From positions 1 through 32,531 of the forward strand of contig ONBA01000029.1 of the NCBI GenBank assembly GCA_900315975.1: a stretch of DNA of 32,531 nt. Reading direction: 5' to 3'. A model generated the notes under the pieces. It was not told the origin of the DNA. It ran no database searches and saw only the letters and a list, made by a program, of their open reading frames with translations. The position numbers and the translations under genes were made by a program. Shown here piece after piece: positions 16,538-24,261 of the stretch. The number at the start of each line of letters is the position of its first letter. The first letter of the stretch is position 1. The stretch is from an uncultured Ruminococcus sp. Lineage in GTDB: Bacteria > Bacillota_A > Clostridia > Oscillospirales > Ruminococcaceae.

Positions 16538-17340
16538 GCGCAGACGAGCGCAAGTACACCGCACTGACGATAGCCGGAAGCGATTCATCAGGCGGAGCGG
16601 GTATACAAGCAGACCTCAAGACGATGACCTGTAACGGAGTATACGCGATGAGTGTGATAACAGCGCTGACAGCGCAGAATACGACCGGAGTTACAGGAGT
16701 ACTCGACACACCGCCGGAGTTTGTAGCAGCGCAGATAGACGCGGTATTCAGCGATATCCGACCTGATGCAGTAAAGATAGGCATGGTGTCGTCGGCAGCG
16801 ATAGCCGAAACGATAGCCGACCGTCTTACCTATTGGAAAGCCGGAAACATCGTAGTAGACCCAGTAGCAGTAGCAACGAGCGGCTCAAAGCTGAGTTCGG
16901 GAGACGCATATGAAGCAGTAAAGAGACTGCTTTTCCCGATGGCAGCGCTGATAACGCCGAATATTCCCGAAGCAGAGCTGATATCGGGAATTGATATAAA
17001 GACAGCGGAGGACATGGAAAGAGCGGCTGAGGTGATAACTGAGGAGTACGGCTGTCCGACGTTATGCAAGGGCGGACACATGATAAACGACGCAAGCGAC
17101 TATTTATACTGCCCCGACGGAAGCAAGCAGTGGTTCAAGGGAAAACGAATCGACAACCCGAATACACATGGCACAGGCTGCACATTATCGAGCGCGATAG
17201 CGTCGGGACTTGCAAAGGGACTTTCTCTTGCAGAAGCGATAGAAGCTGCGAAGGAGTACATATCAGGAGCACTTTCAGCAATGCTTGACCTTGGAAAAGG
17301 CAGCGGACCGCTTGACCACGGCTATCTGCTCAGCAGGTAA
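16534..17340 (+). CDS. thiD: Hydroxymethylpyrimidine (phosphate) kinase ThiD
   Basis: Phosphorylates HMP phosphate to the diphosphate used by ThiE. The 268-residue ribokinase-fold protein has I-A-G-S-D-S-S-G-G-A-G-I-Q-A-D (13-27) and the catalytic N-T-H-G-T-G-C-T-L-S-S-A-I-A loop near the C-terminus. It overlaps thiE by 4 bases; thiC follows after 54 bases without an obvious promoter. Confidence 0.95.
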   Translation: MSADERKYTALTIAGSDSSGGAGIQADLKTMTCNGVYAMSVITALTAQNTTGVTGVLDTPPEFVAAQIDAVFSDIRPDAVKIGMVSSAAIAETIADRLTYWKAGNIVVDPVAVATSGSKLSSGDAYEAVKRLLFPMAALITPNIPEAELISGIDIKTAEDMERAAEVITEEYGCPTLCKGGHMINDASDYLYCPDGSKQWFKGKRIDNPNTHGTGCTLSSAIASGLAKGLSLAEAIEAAKEYISGALSAMLDLGKGSGPLDHGYLLSR

Positions 17341-17394
17341 ATGCAGGGAATTCTGAAAGAATAAACAAATCCAACCACGAAAGGAATAAAACCA

Positions 17395-18708
17395 ATGAGA
17401 GAATACAGCACACAGATGGAAGCAGCGAAGAAGGGTGTAATCACACCCGAAATGAAGATAGTAGCAGAGAAGGAGCACATCGACACTGAGAAACTCCGCG
17501 AGCTGATAGCGAAGGGCGAGGTAGCGATTCCCTGCAACATCAATCACAAGTCGATATCACCCGAGGGAATCGGCACCTGCATGAGGACGAAGATAAACGT
17601 AAACCTTGGAATATCCGGTGATAAGAACGACTATGACATGGAGATGGACAAGGTCGATATGGCTATCAAGTACGGTGCAGAGGCGATAATGGACCTCAGC
17701 AACTACGGCAAGACCAACACATTCCGCAAAGCACTTGTTGAAAAGTCGCCGGCAATGATAGGAACAGTACCAATGTACGATGCAATAGGCTATCTTGAGA
17801 AGGACCTTCTTGAGATAACAGCACAGGACTTCCTCAAGGTAGTAAGAGCGCATGCAGAGGAAGGCGTAGACTTCATGACTATCCACGCAGGAATCAACCG
17901 CCGCGCAGTAGAAGCGTTCATGCGTGACAAGAGAAAGATGAACATAGTATCACGCGGAGGTTCACTCCTTTTTGCGTGGATGATGATGACTAACAACGAG
18001 AATCCTTTCTATGAGTACTACGATGAGGTACTTGATATTCTCAGGGAATACGACGTAACCATCAGTCTTGGTGACGCACTTCGTCCTGGCTGTATAGACG
18101 ATGCAACAGATGCAGGACAGATATCCGAGCTTATCGAGCTTGGTGCACTTGCAGAGAGAGCGTGGGCAAAGGATGTTCAGGTCATGATAGAGGGACCCGG
18201 ACACATGGCAATGAACGAAATAGCGGCAAATATGAAGCTTCAGAAGCGTATCTGCCACAATGCCCCCTTCTATGTACTCGGACCACTCGTAACAGACATT
18301 GCCCCCGGCTACGACCACATCACATCAGCAATAGGCGGAGCGATAGCAGCAGCAAACGGAGCAGACTTCCTTTGCTACGTAACACCTGCCGAGCATCTTC
18401 GTCTGCCGGACGCAGCTGACGTAAAGGAAGGAATAATGGCAAGCAAGATAGCCGCACACGCAGCAGACATTGCAAAGGGGATACCGAATGCAAGAGACAT
18501 CGACAATAAGATGGCAGAAGCGCGTCACGCGCTTGACTGGGAGGAGATGTTCAAGATATGCATCGACCCTGACAAGGCAAGAGCGTACTATGAGAGTACA
18601 CCTGTATCCGAGCGTCACACTTGTTCGATGTGCGGAAAGATGTGTGCAGTAAGAACGACAAACATGATACTCAACGGCGAGAAGGTTGAGTTTTGTTCTG
18701 AGAAATAA
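17395..18708 (+). CDS. thiC: Phosphomethylpyrimidine synthase ThiC
   Basis: Radical SAM enzyme converting aminoimidazole ribotide to HMP phosphate. The 437-residue protein starts its core directly (no long N-terminal extension) and shows [21 protein letters not shown] and E-G-P-G-H. The C-terminal cluster motif is C410-S-M-C413-G-K-M-C417, that is CX2CX3C, one residue shorter than the CX2CX4C of E. coli-type ThiC. Last gene of the thiamine operon, preceded by AAAGGA and followed by a terminator. thiL, needed for the final phosphorylation to TPP, is not in the window. Confidence 0.96.
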   Translation: MREYSTQMEAAKKGVITPEMKIVAEKEHIDTEKLRELIAKGEVAIPCNINHKSISPEGIGTCMRTKINVNLGISGDKNDYDMEMDKVDMAIKYGAEAIMDLSNYGKTNTFRKALVEKSPAMIGTVPMYDAIGYLEKDLLEITAQDFLKVVRAHAEEGVDFMTIHAGINRRAVEAFMRDKRKMNIVSRGGSLLFAWMMMTNNENPFYEYYDEVLDILREYDVTISLGDALRPGCIDDATDAGQISELIELGALAERAWAKDVQVMIEGPGHMAMNEIAANMKLQKRICHNAPFYVLGPLVTDIAPGYDHITSAIGGAIAAANGADFLCYVTPAEHLRLPDAADVKEGIMASKIAAHAADIAKGIPNARDIDNKMAEARHALDWEEMFKICIDPDKARAYYESTPVSERHTCSMCGKMCAVRTTNMILNGEKVEFCSEK

Positions 18709-18767
18709 AAAAGAACGTACAAACTTGTACGTCCGCGATGCCTTAATGTGAAAACAGGCTTTTAAAA

Positions 18768-18806
18768 ATGCCGGACTTGAAAAAAGTCCGGCATATTTTT
18801 ATTTTT
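18768..18806. terminator. Bidirectional terminator after thiC
   Basis: A perfect 11-bp stem (ATGCCGGACTT 18768-18778 with 18784-18794), small A-rich loop and T-rich tails on both strands end thiC and the convergent gene at 18799. A second hairpin (ACGTACA/TGTACGT, 18715-18732) just after the thiC stop has no T run. Confidence 0.88.
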
Positions 18807-19617
18807 TGAGAATAAAGATTGAAAGCAGCAGGATAGCAACAGAGGAAAGGCTCATAAGGAAGCCGACTATAGAGATAACGCGGCTGAACTTATAATTTTT
18901 TGACTTGCTGCTTAAAATCGGGATAATACCTGTAATCAGACCGGCGAGTTCAGGGATAATGAACACACCGCAGGAAATCATAGCGATGATACCGCAGACA
19001 AGGGAAATTGCCGGGAGAATGTAACCGCTTATCTTATTTTTAGCGTACTGTTCGACCGGTTTAGCGTCAACGGACTTAGCGGCTGAGCTGATAGAAGAAA
19101 CGACCTTATTGATGACCGGTTCTTCATCTAAAGCGGCTTTGTCTGACGCGGTAGCTTTTCTGAGACGGCTTGAAGCGGTCATTCTGTTGTTAGGCATAGA
19201 CATATGTGCGGAGTCCTGAGCTTTTTTGGACTTTATGTCAAGCTGAGTTTTCATATTATGGATAAGTTCATTAGGGTCACCGTCGAGCATTTCGTTGTAA
19301 TGATGAACAGGGTCGAGAGGTTCGGTGTGACCGCAGTACGGACAGATGACGAGACCCTGTTTTCTGTCTATTTTCATATCGGCAGTACAGCCTGAGCACT
19401 TAGTATTAATAGGGTGAGCCTGACGTTTTTTGCGGAGTTCATCAGCCTCTTTGCGGAGTCTTTCTTCTTCCTGGAGCATGGCACGTTTAGTCTGCTCCTG
19501 TTCAAGAGCGAGTTCTTTTTCTCTGTCGAGTTTTTTCTCGTGACTGTCAGCAGCCTTGTTGACGACGTTATTAGCTGTATTGAGCAGCGAATTTATGAGA
19601 AACGGATCCATTTTCAT
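18799..19617 (-). CDS. Coiled-coil, zinc-ribbon membrane protein of unknown function
   Basis: I do not recognise a named family. The 272-residue protein begins with a charged coiled coil (about 20-66, rich in Glu/Lys/Arg), then a zinc ribbon (C74-x2-C77 and C92-x2-C95), a polar region, and two hydrophobic stretches at the C-terminus (about 197-236 and 245-270), the first probably crossing twice. It has its own promoter and a shared terminator, so it is monocistronic. The zinc ribbon resembles that of the protein at 29287-30345, which also combines ribbons with a terminal membrane segment. An anchoring or assembly role is possible but unproven. A CAGGAG site precedes the ATG. Confidence 0.75.
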   Translation of the reverse strand: MKMDPFLINSLLNTANNVVNKAADSHEKKLDREKELALEQEQTKRAMLQEEERLRKEADELRKKRQAHPINTKCSGCTADMKIDRKQGLVICPYCGHTEPLDPVHHYNEMLDGDPNELIHNMKTQLDIKSKKAQDSAHMSMPNNRMTASSRLRKATASDKAALDEEPVINKVVSSISSAAKSVDAKPVEQYAKNKISGYILPAISLVCGIIAMISCGVFIIPELAGLITGIIPILSSKSKNYKFSRVISIVGFLMSLSSVAILLLSIFILKK

Positions 19618-19661
19618 GCTATCACTCCTGTAGATATGGGATTCAAATAAGTATACTACAC

Positions 19662-19690
19662 ATTATAACATATTAAAAATAAAAAGGCAA
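19662..19690 (-). promoter_or_regulatory. Promoter of the zinc-ribbon membrane protein
   Basis: Minus-strand TTGCCT (19690-19685), 17 bases, TATAAT (19667-19662) with an extended -10 TG. Confidence 0.65.
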
Positions 19691-19860
19691 TAATTGAAGA
19701 AAAAAAGTTTTTCAGCCGGAAGTCAGCGGACGATTATCGGAATAGGATAAACGGTGATTATATATACAATATGTATAGAATATTGATAGTCAGACATATC
19801 AAATGATAGACAGACTATATACCAGTATTAATAATTTATCAACGATATATTCACAAACTA
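19691..19860. other. AT-rich intergenic stretch
   Basis: Between the two promoters lie about 170 AT-rich bases with no open frame of note, no T-tailed hairpin and no clear repeat. I see nothing further here. Confidence 0.5.
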
Positions 19861-19889
19861 TTGACAAATGGTTATTTTTGAGTTATAAT
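19861..19889 (+). promoter_or_regulatory. Consensus sigma-A promoter of the prepilin gene
   Basis: Exact TTGACA (19861-19866), exactly 17 bases, exact TATAAT (19884-19889). This is the ideal sigma-A promoter and predicts strong transcription. Confidence 0.88.
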
Positions 19890-19956
19890 ATTATTAATAC
19901 AGTAAGTAATTTCAAACGTTTGATAAGTTGATCTGACAAAATACGGAGGTGTTATT

Positions 19957-20544
19957 ATGACAAACACAAAAAAGAATGGTTTTACGCTTATTGAACTTAT
20001 AGTAGTAATAGCTATAATTGGAGTACTTGCGGCAATACTTGTGCCGACGATGATTGGATATGTAAAGAAATCGAAGCGTGCGGCGGACGTTTCAAGTGCA
20101 AAGGACATACACACGCAGGTAATGGACCTGATACTTACAGAAGATGACCTCAGCGATTCGTTTTATTATGACGGAGGCAATGTGTCTTCTGCGATAACAA
20201 AGCTTGACGAGATATCGAATCATACATACGACCTTGTAGTAGTGGCATATCTTGACGGAGCAGGCAAGACTGACGGAAGCGGAAATGTATGGACTCCTAC
20301 TGATGCGGGCATACAGGATTTCTGTGATGCGCTGAACAAGAAGAGCGAGTTTTATAGTACCAATCCTGACATAAAGCGGAAGATAAAGAGCAAGTCAGAT
20401 ATAAACGGAAAGAATTTCAACCGCTGGTATGTTGGCTACCGAAAAGACAATGCATCAACAGTAGAAATATGGATAGGTGATGGCTCAACTACAACAGCCG
20501 ACCCGCTGAAATGTCTTTATGCACAGGTAACGAGGTCAAACTGA
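19957..20544 (+). CDS. Type IV prepilin-like protein
   Basis: A 195-residue protein with the class III signal: a short positively charged leader, cleavage site G8-F9, then F-T-L-I-E-L-I-V-V-I-A-I-I-G with Glu at mature position 5. A prepilin peptidase should process it. Residues 30-55 continue the pilin helix; the rest (about 60-195) is a globular domain with no family I can name. No pilus assembly ATPase, platform or peptidase gene lies in the window, so it is an orphan locus. It is monocistronic, between an ideal promoter and a strong terminator. A GGAGGTG site precedes the ATG. It could be a surface pilin or a pseudopilin. Confidence 0.88.
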   Translation: MTNTKKNGFTLIELIVVIAIIGVLAAILVPTMIGYVKKSKRAADVSSAKDIHTQVMDLILTEDDLSDSFYYDGGNVSSAITKLDEISNHTYDLVVVAYLDGAGKTDGSGNVWTPTDAGIQDFCDALNKKSEFYSTNPDIKRKIKSKSDINGKNFNRWYVGYRKDNASTVEIWIGDGSTTTADPLKCLYAQVTRSN

Positions 20545-20565
20545 TATATTAACCAAAAATTGCGG

Positions 20566-20592
20566 CGTCTCCCTTATGGGAGACGTTTTTTT
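20566..20592 (+). terminator. Terminator of the prepilin gene
   Basis: A perfect 8-bp stem CGTCTCCC/GGGAGACG (20566-20573, 20578-20585) with a TTAT loop and seven T. Confidence 0.93.
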
Positions 20593-20623
20593 GCTATCTT
20601 TTACATAAATGGGGGTGTTTCGA

Positions 20624-20652
20624 TTGACATTTTTTAGGCGGTGTGATATCAT
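20624..20652 (+). promoter_or_regulatory. Promoter of the SGNH hydrolase gene
   Basis: TTGACA (20624-20629), 17 bases, TATCAT (20647-20652) with TG at 20644-20645. Confidence 0.75.
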
Positions 20653-20702
20653 AAATCATGACAGAGATAAACAATGTCACGCGCGAACATTGAGGTGAAA
20701 AC

Positions 20703-21812
20703 ATGAAAAAAATAATAACCGCAGTATTGGCATGTGCGATAGCGGCAACAGCGGTTCCGTACAGGGTATATGCTGAGGAAGCTGCGAAAGAGACACAAAA
20801 GAAAGTAAAAATAATGTGCATCGGCGACTCCATAACAGACGGATATGTACCGGAGTACGAAGGCTCCTACCGAAAGTTCATATACAAAGAGCTTACGAAA
20901 AAAGGCTATGATGTAGACATGGTAGGCGCAAAAGGGGAGGGCTACACCCCCACATACAAGGATGAAAATACCGGCGAGAGCTTTGAGTTTGACAATGGAA
21001 ATACCGGCTACAGCGGATACGCGATATCAGCATATCCGGGCAGAAACGGTATACTTGAAACGCTGAAAGAGACCAACTGCCTCACCGAAACTAAGCCGGA
21101 TATCGTAACATTGCAGATAGGCACGAACAACATCATCGACAACCACGATATGGACGAGAATCTGAAAGACCTGGAAACTCTTATCGACTACATTCTCGAC
21201 AACACATCTGAGACTACGGCAGTATTTGTGACAACAATACCCGAACTTGACCCTAACCGTCCGGAGGTATACGACTGGTTCGGCAATTACCGCCACTCCG
21301 CCGATTGGCAGACCCAGTACAGCGACGAGGAGGCTCTCGCAAGCATAGAGCGCACATGGAAGATATACAACGCAAACCTTGTGGCTCTTATTAATAATAG
21401 AGCGATAAACGATGCTATGAGCTCCACCGCGTCAAGGCTGCATTATGCAAGGATAGACGAAGTTGTGACCGACGTGAAAACTCAGCTTTTCGACGGCGTA
21501 CATCCTAACAACGAAGGCTATAAGGAAATGGGCGAATACTGGGCAGATGTGCTTGATAAGTACCTGCAAGGAAATATACCGCAGGTGCCTGATATTGTGA
21601 CAACAACGACTTCCGCAACGACAACAACTACAGCGGAAACACCGGAAAAAGAGCCGCTGAAAGTTTCCGACCTTGTAACATTCAGCCGTTATCTTTTAGG
21701 CGATAAGTCACACGGCGCAGAAGCAAAACAGCTGAAACGCTACGACCTTGACGGTGACGGAGTGCTTGACGTATATGACCTTGTGAACATGAGAAAAACG
21801 CTCATAAGCTGA
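20703..21812 (+). CDS. Secreted SGNH/GDSL esterase with C-terminal dockerin-like module
   Basis: An exported esterase, probably a carbohydrate deacetylase (CE2/CE3-like). The signal peptide ends near V-Y-A (24). Catalytic blocks: I-G-D-S43-I-T (block I serine), G140-T-N142-N (block III) and D264-G-V-H267-P-N (block V Asp/His). After a Thr-rich linker (300-312) comes a dockerin-like module: first a helix S-D-L-V-T-F-S-R-Y-L-L-G (322-333), then a calcium loop D-L-D-G-D-G-V-L-D-V-Y-D (348-359) and a helix ending the protein. That order is reversed relative to the dockerin in the CE1 protein at 30560. Monocistronic. The ATG lies behind a GAGGTG site. Confidence 0.87.
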   Translation: MKKIITAVLACAIAATAVPYRVYAEEAAKETQKKVKIMCIGDSITDGYVPEYEGSYRKFIYKELTKKGYDVDMVGAKGEGYTPTYKDENTGESFEFDNGNTGYSGYAISAYPGRNGILETLKETNCLTETKPDIVTLQIGTNNIIDNHDMDENLKDLETLIDYILDNTSETTAVFVTTIPELDPNRPEVYDWFGNYRHSADWQTQYSDEEALASIERTWKIYNANLVALINNRAINDAMSSTASRLHYARIDEVVTDVKTQLFDGVHPNNEGYKEMGEYWADVLDKYLQGNIPQVPDIVTTTTSATTTTTAETPEKEPLKVSDLVTFSRYLLGDKSHGAEAKQLKRYDLDGDGVLDVYDLVNMRKTLIS

Positions 21813-21869
21813 AAAATTCCTACAAATTATCACAGGGCATTCAGATACATTCCAATTTATAAGGAAAAC

Positions 21870-21902
21870 TTTAAGATTATTTTAAGACACGAATAATATA
21901 AT
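21870..21902 (+). promoter_or_regulatory. Promoter region of the VTC operon with tandem TTTAAGA repeats
   Basis: TATAAT at 21897-21902 lacks a good -35 box. Instead TTTAAGA is repeated at 21870-21876 and 21881-21887, eleven bases apart, ending nine bases before the -10. One-turn direct repeats over the -35 are typical of OmpR/PhoP-type response regulators. The regulator's identity is inference. Confidence 0.45.
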
Positions 21903-21926
21903 AACATCAGAAAAACACGAAAGGAG

Positions 21927-21968
21927 TTGAAAGTGGCGCGGCAGCAGGAACCCCTCTCAAGGCGTTGA
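21927..21968 (+). other. Possible leader ORF before the VTC gene
   Basis: AAAGGAG (21919-21925) is well placed for a GTG at 21933 (or TTG at 21927), opening an 11-13-codon frame that ends with TGA at 21966-21968, 15 bases before the VTC start. The VTC ATG itself has no ribosome site of its own, so reinitiation or coupling is possible. Such a short frame could also be chance. Confidence 0.3.
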
Positions 21969-21983
21969 CGCAGTCACGATGTT

Positions 21984-22775
21984 ATGGCTATCAATACTTT
22001 TGCAAGAAAAGAGATAAAATTTCTCCTCGATATGAGACAGTATGAAGAACTCATAAAGGAGATACACAAGTATATGGAACCTGACAAATACTGCGTAGGC
22101 GGTAAAGAGTACGGCATATACAATATTTACTACGATACACCGGACGATTTTCTTATCCGCGAGTCACTCTCCAAGCCTTACTACAAGGAAAAGATAAGAC
22201 TTCGCAGTTACTATTCGCCGGCATCGCCTGATTCGCTTGTATTTCTTGAGATAAAGAAGAAGATAGGCGGCATCGTAACAAAGAGACGTGTATCAATGAC
22301 ACTTGCAGAGAGTGACGAATATCTCGCAACACGCAGGAAGCCTGAGTCAAGCAAATACATAACAACGCAGGTATTCAATGAGATAGACGCATTTCTCGAC
22401 CACTATCCTGTATCGCCCAAGCAGTACATCAGCTATCAGCGTGAAGCGTTCTTCGGCAAGGACAACAGCGATTTCCGCCTGACATTTGACCGCAGGATAA
22501 CCGACCGCAGATACGACCTCGGACTTGACTGCGAAAGCTACGGCAACCAGATAATCCGTGAAGACCAGCGTCTCATGGAAGTCAAGGTATCGGATTCAAT
22601 GCCGGAATGGCTGATAAACAAACTTTCAGAGCTCCAGATATACAAAACGAGTTTTTCTAAATACGGCAAAGCGTATATGAACCACATCAAAGAAGAAGTG
22701 GCACAGAACAGCCGTATATACATTTCAGGAATATCGGTAGTAAACAACAGTATATTAATGAACAGGAGCGTATGA
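21984..22775 (+). CDS. VTC-domain protein (polyphosphate polymerase type)
   Basis: A 263-residue single-domain protein of the VTC/CYTH-like tunnel fold, whose eukaryotic members polymerise polyphosphate from ATP. Charged residues expected in the tunnel are present: R8-K9-E10-x-K12, Y-Y-D-T-P-D (49-54), K70-x-R72-x-R74, L-E-I-K-K-K (88-93), K100-R101-R102, a late M-E-V-K-V and K-Y-G-K. The ATG at 21984 is the only start after an in-frame stop at 21966, and has no visible Shine-Dalgarno. It pairs with the DUF4956 membrane gene three bases downstream, a common association in Firmicutes. Polyphosphate synthesis is inferred from the family. Confidence 0.85.
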   Translation: MAINTFARKEIKFLLDMRQYEELIKEIHKYMEPDKYCVGGKEYGIYNIYYDTPDDFLIRESLSKPYYKEKIRLRSYYSPASPDSLVFLEIKKKIGGIVTKRRVSMTLAESDEYLATRRKPESSKYITTQVFNEIDAFLDHYPVSPKQYISYQREAFFGKDNSDFRLTFDRRITDRRYDLGLDCESYGNQIIREDQRLMEVKVSDSMPEWLINKLSELQIYKTSFSKYGKAYMNHIKEEVAQNSRIYISGISVVNNSILMNRSV

Positions 22776-22778
22776 ATC

Positions 22779-23528
22779 ATGTTAGCATCATTTAGCCTAT
22801 TCGGGAATGTTCTCTCGAGGTACAGCGAGGACTCATCGAGTATATTCACTGACAGCTCAGCTGCCAGTGTAGCGCAGATAGGGGCAGGGGAATTCTTCCT
22901 CTGTGTCGGAGCGGCACTTGTACTCGGCTTCCTCATAAGTCTCATCTACATCATCACCCACCGCAAGGAAGGCTATTCGCAAAGCTACGTCATGACAATG
23001 ATAATGCTTCCGGCGATAATCGCGCTGATACTGCTTCTCATCAACTCCACAGCCGGAGCATTGACATTAGCCGGAGCATTCACACTTGTGCGATTCCGAA
23101 GCGTCGCGGGCGACCCGAAGGACATAGCGTACATTTTCTATGCAATGGCAACAGGAGTAGCGTGCGGAATCGGCTACATCGGATTTGCACTTGTATTCTT
23201 CGTAGTACTTGGAATAGTGATGTTCGTACTTTCGGAGATAAACTATGGCGGAAGCCGTTCACGTCACATGACACTGAAAATAACAATACCCGAAAACCTC
23301 GATTATCAGGGAGTATTTGAACCTGTACTCAACAAGTACACAAACTTCCACAAGCTCAGAAGAGTAAAGACAACAAATTTCGGAACACTTTTTGAGCTTA
23401 TCTACGCAGTTGACGTAAACGAAGACATCGACCAGAAGCGTTTCATTGACGAGCTTCGTGCACTCAACGGCAACATGACGATAAACCTCGTATTCTTCAA
23501 GTATGACGACAAGATATACGAGAGCTGA
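22779..23528 (+). CDS. DUF4956 membrane protein
   Basis: A 249-residue protein with about four hydrophobic segments between residues 35 and 155 (including a run around F-L-C-V-G-A-A-L-V-L-G and a central G-A-L-T-L-A-G-A-F-T-L-V-R-F-R-S motif) and a soluble C-terminal domain (about 165-249). This looks like the DUF4956 family, regularly encoded beside VTC proteins. The conserved intramembrane F-T-L-V-R-F-R segment suggests a channel or partner for the product of the VTC enzyme; this is inference. An AGGAG site lies in the end of the VTC gene. Confidence 0.82.
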   Translation: MLASFSLFGNVLSRYSEDSSSIFTDSSAASVAQIGAGEFFLCVGAALVLGFLISLIYIITHRKEGYSQSYVMTMIMLPAIIALILLLINSTAGALTLAGAFTLVRFRSVAGDPKDIAYIFYAMATGVACGIGYIGFALVFFVVLGIVMFVLSEINYGGSRSRHMTLKITIPENLDYQGVFEPVLNKYTNFHKLRRVKTTNFGTLFELIYAVDVNEDIDQKRFIDELRALNGNMTINLVFFKYDDKIYES

Positions 23529-23559
23529 AACTGAAAATATCCCCTTCCTATAAAAATGA

Positions 23560-23598
23560 AAATTGTCAGACCACTTAGGCGGGTCTGACAATTTTTAT
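23560..23598 (+). terminator. Terminator of the VTC operon
   Basis: A perfect 13-bp stem (23560-23572 with 23582-23594, AAATTGTCAGACC and its complement) with a T-rich tail. Confidence 0.93.
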
Positions 23599-23747
23599 AT
23601 ACATGACCTGCACGGATGTGCGTAATACTGTTTCATGTGAAGAAAATATTTTTACGGTTGAACGGAACAAATAAACTCAGAATTGCTGTGATTCTTTCGA
23701 CAGCTTTTTTGAATCAATCGAAAACAGAATGTGCACTGTATGTGGAG

Positions 23748-23775
23748 GAAGCATGAATAAAGTATTATGTTAACT
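23748..23775 (+). other. dif-like site (XerD half-site TTATGTTAACT)
   Basis: TTATGTTAACT at 23765-23775 agrees with the right arm of bacterial dif sites as I recall them (Bacillus subtilis TTATGTAAACT, E. coli TTATGTTAAAT, one difference from each). The left 11 bases (23748-23758) match poorly, about 16 of 28 positions overall with the Bacillus site. It lies in a gene-free stretch where strand composition flips, which is why I list it. A 6-codon frame with a GGAGG site (ATG at 23753) overlaps it. Confidence 0.4.
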
Positions 23776-23788
23776 AAATATTAACAAA

Positions 23789-23800
23789 GTGGATATCCAC
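23789..23800. repeat. 12-bp perfect palindrome
   Basis: GTGGATATCCAC is self-complementary and lies 13 bases after the dif-like site, flanked by TTAAC repeats. It is a possible protein-binding site of unknown meaning. Confidence 0.4.
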
Positions 23801-23850
23801 AACAAATTCACAAAAAATTAACAATAAAAATATGCAAAAACAGCCCTAAA

Positions 23851-23876
23851 GTACACATTTTTATAGTTTGGTGTAC
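23851..23876. promoter_or_regulatory. Inverted repeat upstream of the small-RNA promoter
   Basis: GTACAC (23851-23856) and GTGTAC (23871-23876), 14 bases apart, end nine bases before the -35 box at 23886. The placement suits an activator or a repressor. Confidence 0.45.
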
Positions 23877-23885
23877 AAATATATA

Positions 23886-23914
23886 TTGAAAAGCGGGCGA
23901 GTTTGCTCTATAAT
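23886..23914 (+). promoter_or_regulatory. Sigma-A promoter of a probable small RNA
   Basis: TTGAAA (23886-23891), 17 bases, TATAAT (23909-23914). No coding frame follows for more than 300 bases, but a factor-independent terminator ends at 24173. Confidence 0.78.
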
Positions 23915-23920
23915 AAATAC

Positions 23921-24173
23921 AGCATTTGAAGAAAATTAGTATTCGGTATCAAGTACCCTCCCCTCTCATGTGCTTGATACTGGATATTGATTCAACTGCT
24001 CGCCATAGAAACTGATTATGTTTTTTAAAAAAACTAATCCCTTTCATTTGTAATTTTTTCATGTTTTCTATTCTCAATAACTTATTTTAACTTTTTATCT
24101 ATGGCACGGTCCACAGTACTAAGACGTTTTAACGTTCGGACCGCAGCGCACCTTGCAAGAGGTGCATTTTTTT
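23921..24173 (+). ncRNA. Probable structured small RNA with a C-rich loop
   Basis: About 253 bases between a good promoter and a terminator, with no convincing open frame. Hairpins: GTATCAAGTAC (23946-23956) with GTGCTTGATAC (23970-23980), eleven pairs, loop CCTCCCCTCTCAT (23957-23969); GATTA/TAATC (24014-24039); a long-range GCCATAG (24002-24008) with CTATGGC (24099-24105); CGGTCC (24107-24112) with GGACCG (24138-24143); and the terminator stem. The C-rich loop could pair with G-rich ribosome-binding sites, as in known Gram-positive regulatory RNAs. I found none of the signatures of RNase P RNA, tmRNA or T-box leaders, and a 6S RNA fold is not evident because the ends do not pair. The family is unknown to me. 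Confidence 0.58.
24148..24173 (+). terminator. Terminator of the small RNA
   Basis: GCACCT (24148-24153) pairs with AGGTGC (24160-24165), followed by A and seven T. Confidence 0.85.
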
Positions 24174-24210
24174 AAAATTCAAAACTCGCAAGCATTTAAA
24201 CATAAAATGC

Positions 24211-24239
24211 TTGACAAGTTATATAATTCGTGCTACAAT
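24211..24239 (+). promoter_or_regulatory. Promoter of the ribbon-helix-helix gene
   Basis: TTGACA (24211-24216), 17 bases, TACAAT (24234-24239). Transcription should start near 24246, which rules out any start codon upstream of that. Confidence 0.82.
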
Positions 24240-24261
24240 TTATGTGAAGGAGGCGACGACT

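Noticed and set aside
17341..17364. A 7-codon frame between thiD and thiC
   Set aside because: No ribosome site and no attenuator-like hairpin nearby; chance is sufficient.
23685..23710. GCTGT/ACAGC hairpin followed by six T
   Set aside because: The stem is only five pairs with a ten-base loop and no gene ends here; too weak to call a terminator.
23753..23773. A 6-codon frame with GGAGG upstream, overlapping the dif-like site
   Set aside because: No promoter is visible and the product would be six residues; the ribosome-like string may be coincidental.
23921..24173. 6S RNA, tmRNA or RNase P RNA identity for the small RNA
   Set aside because: The ends do not pair into a closing stem, there is no tag frame or tRNA-like end, and the RNase P core sequences are missing.
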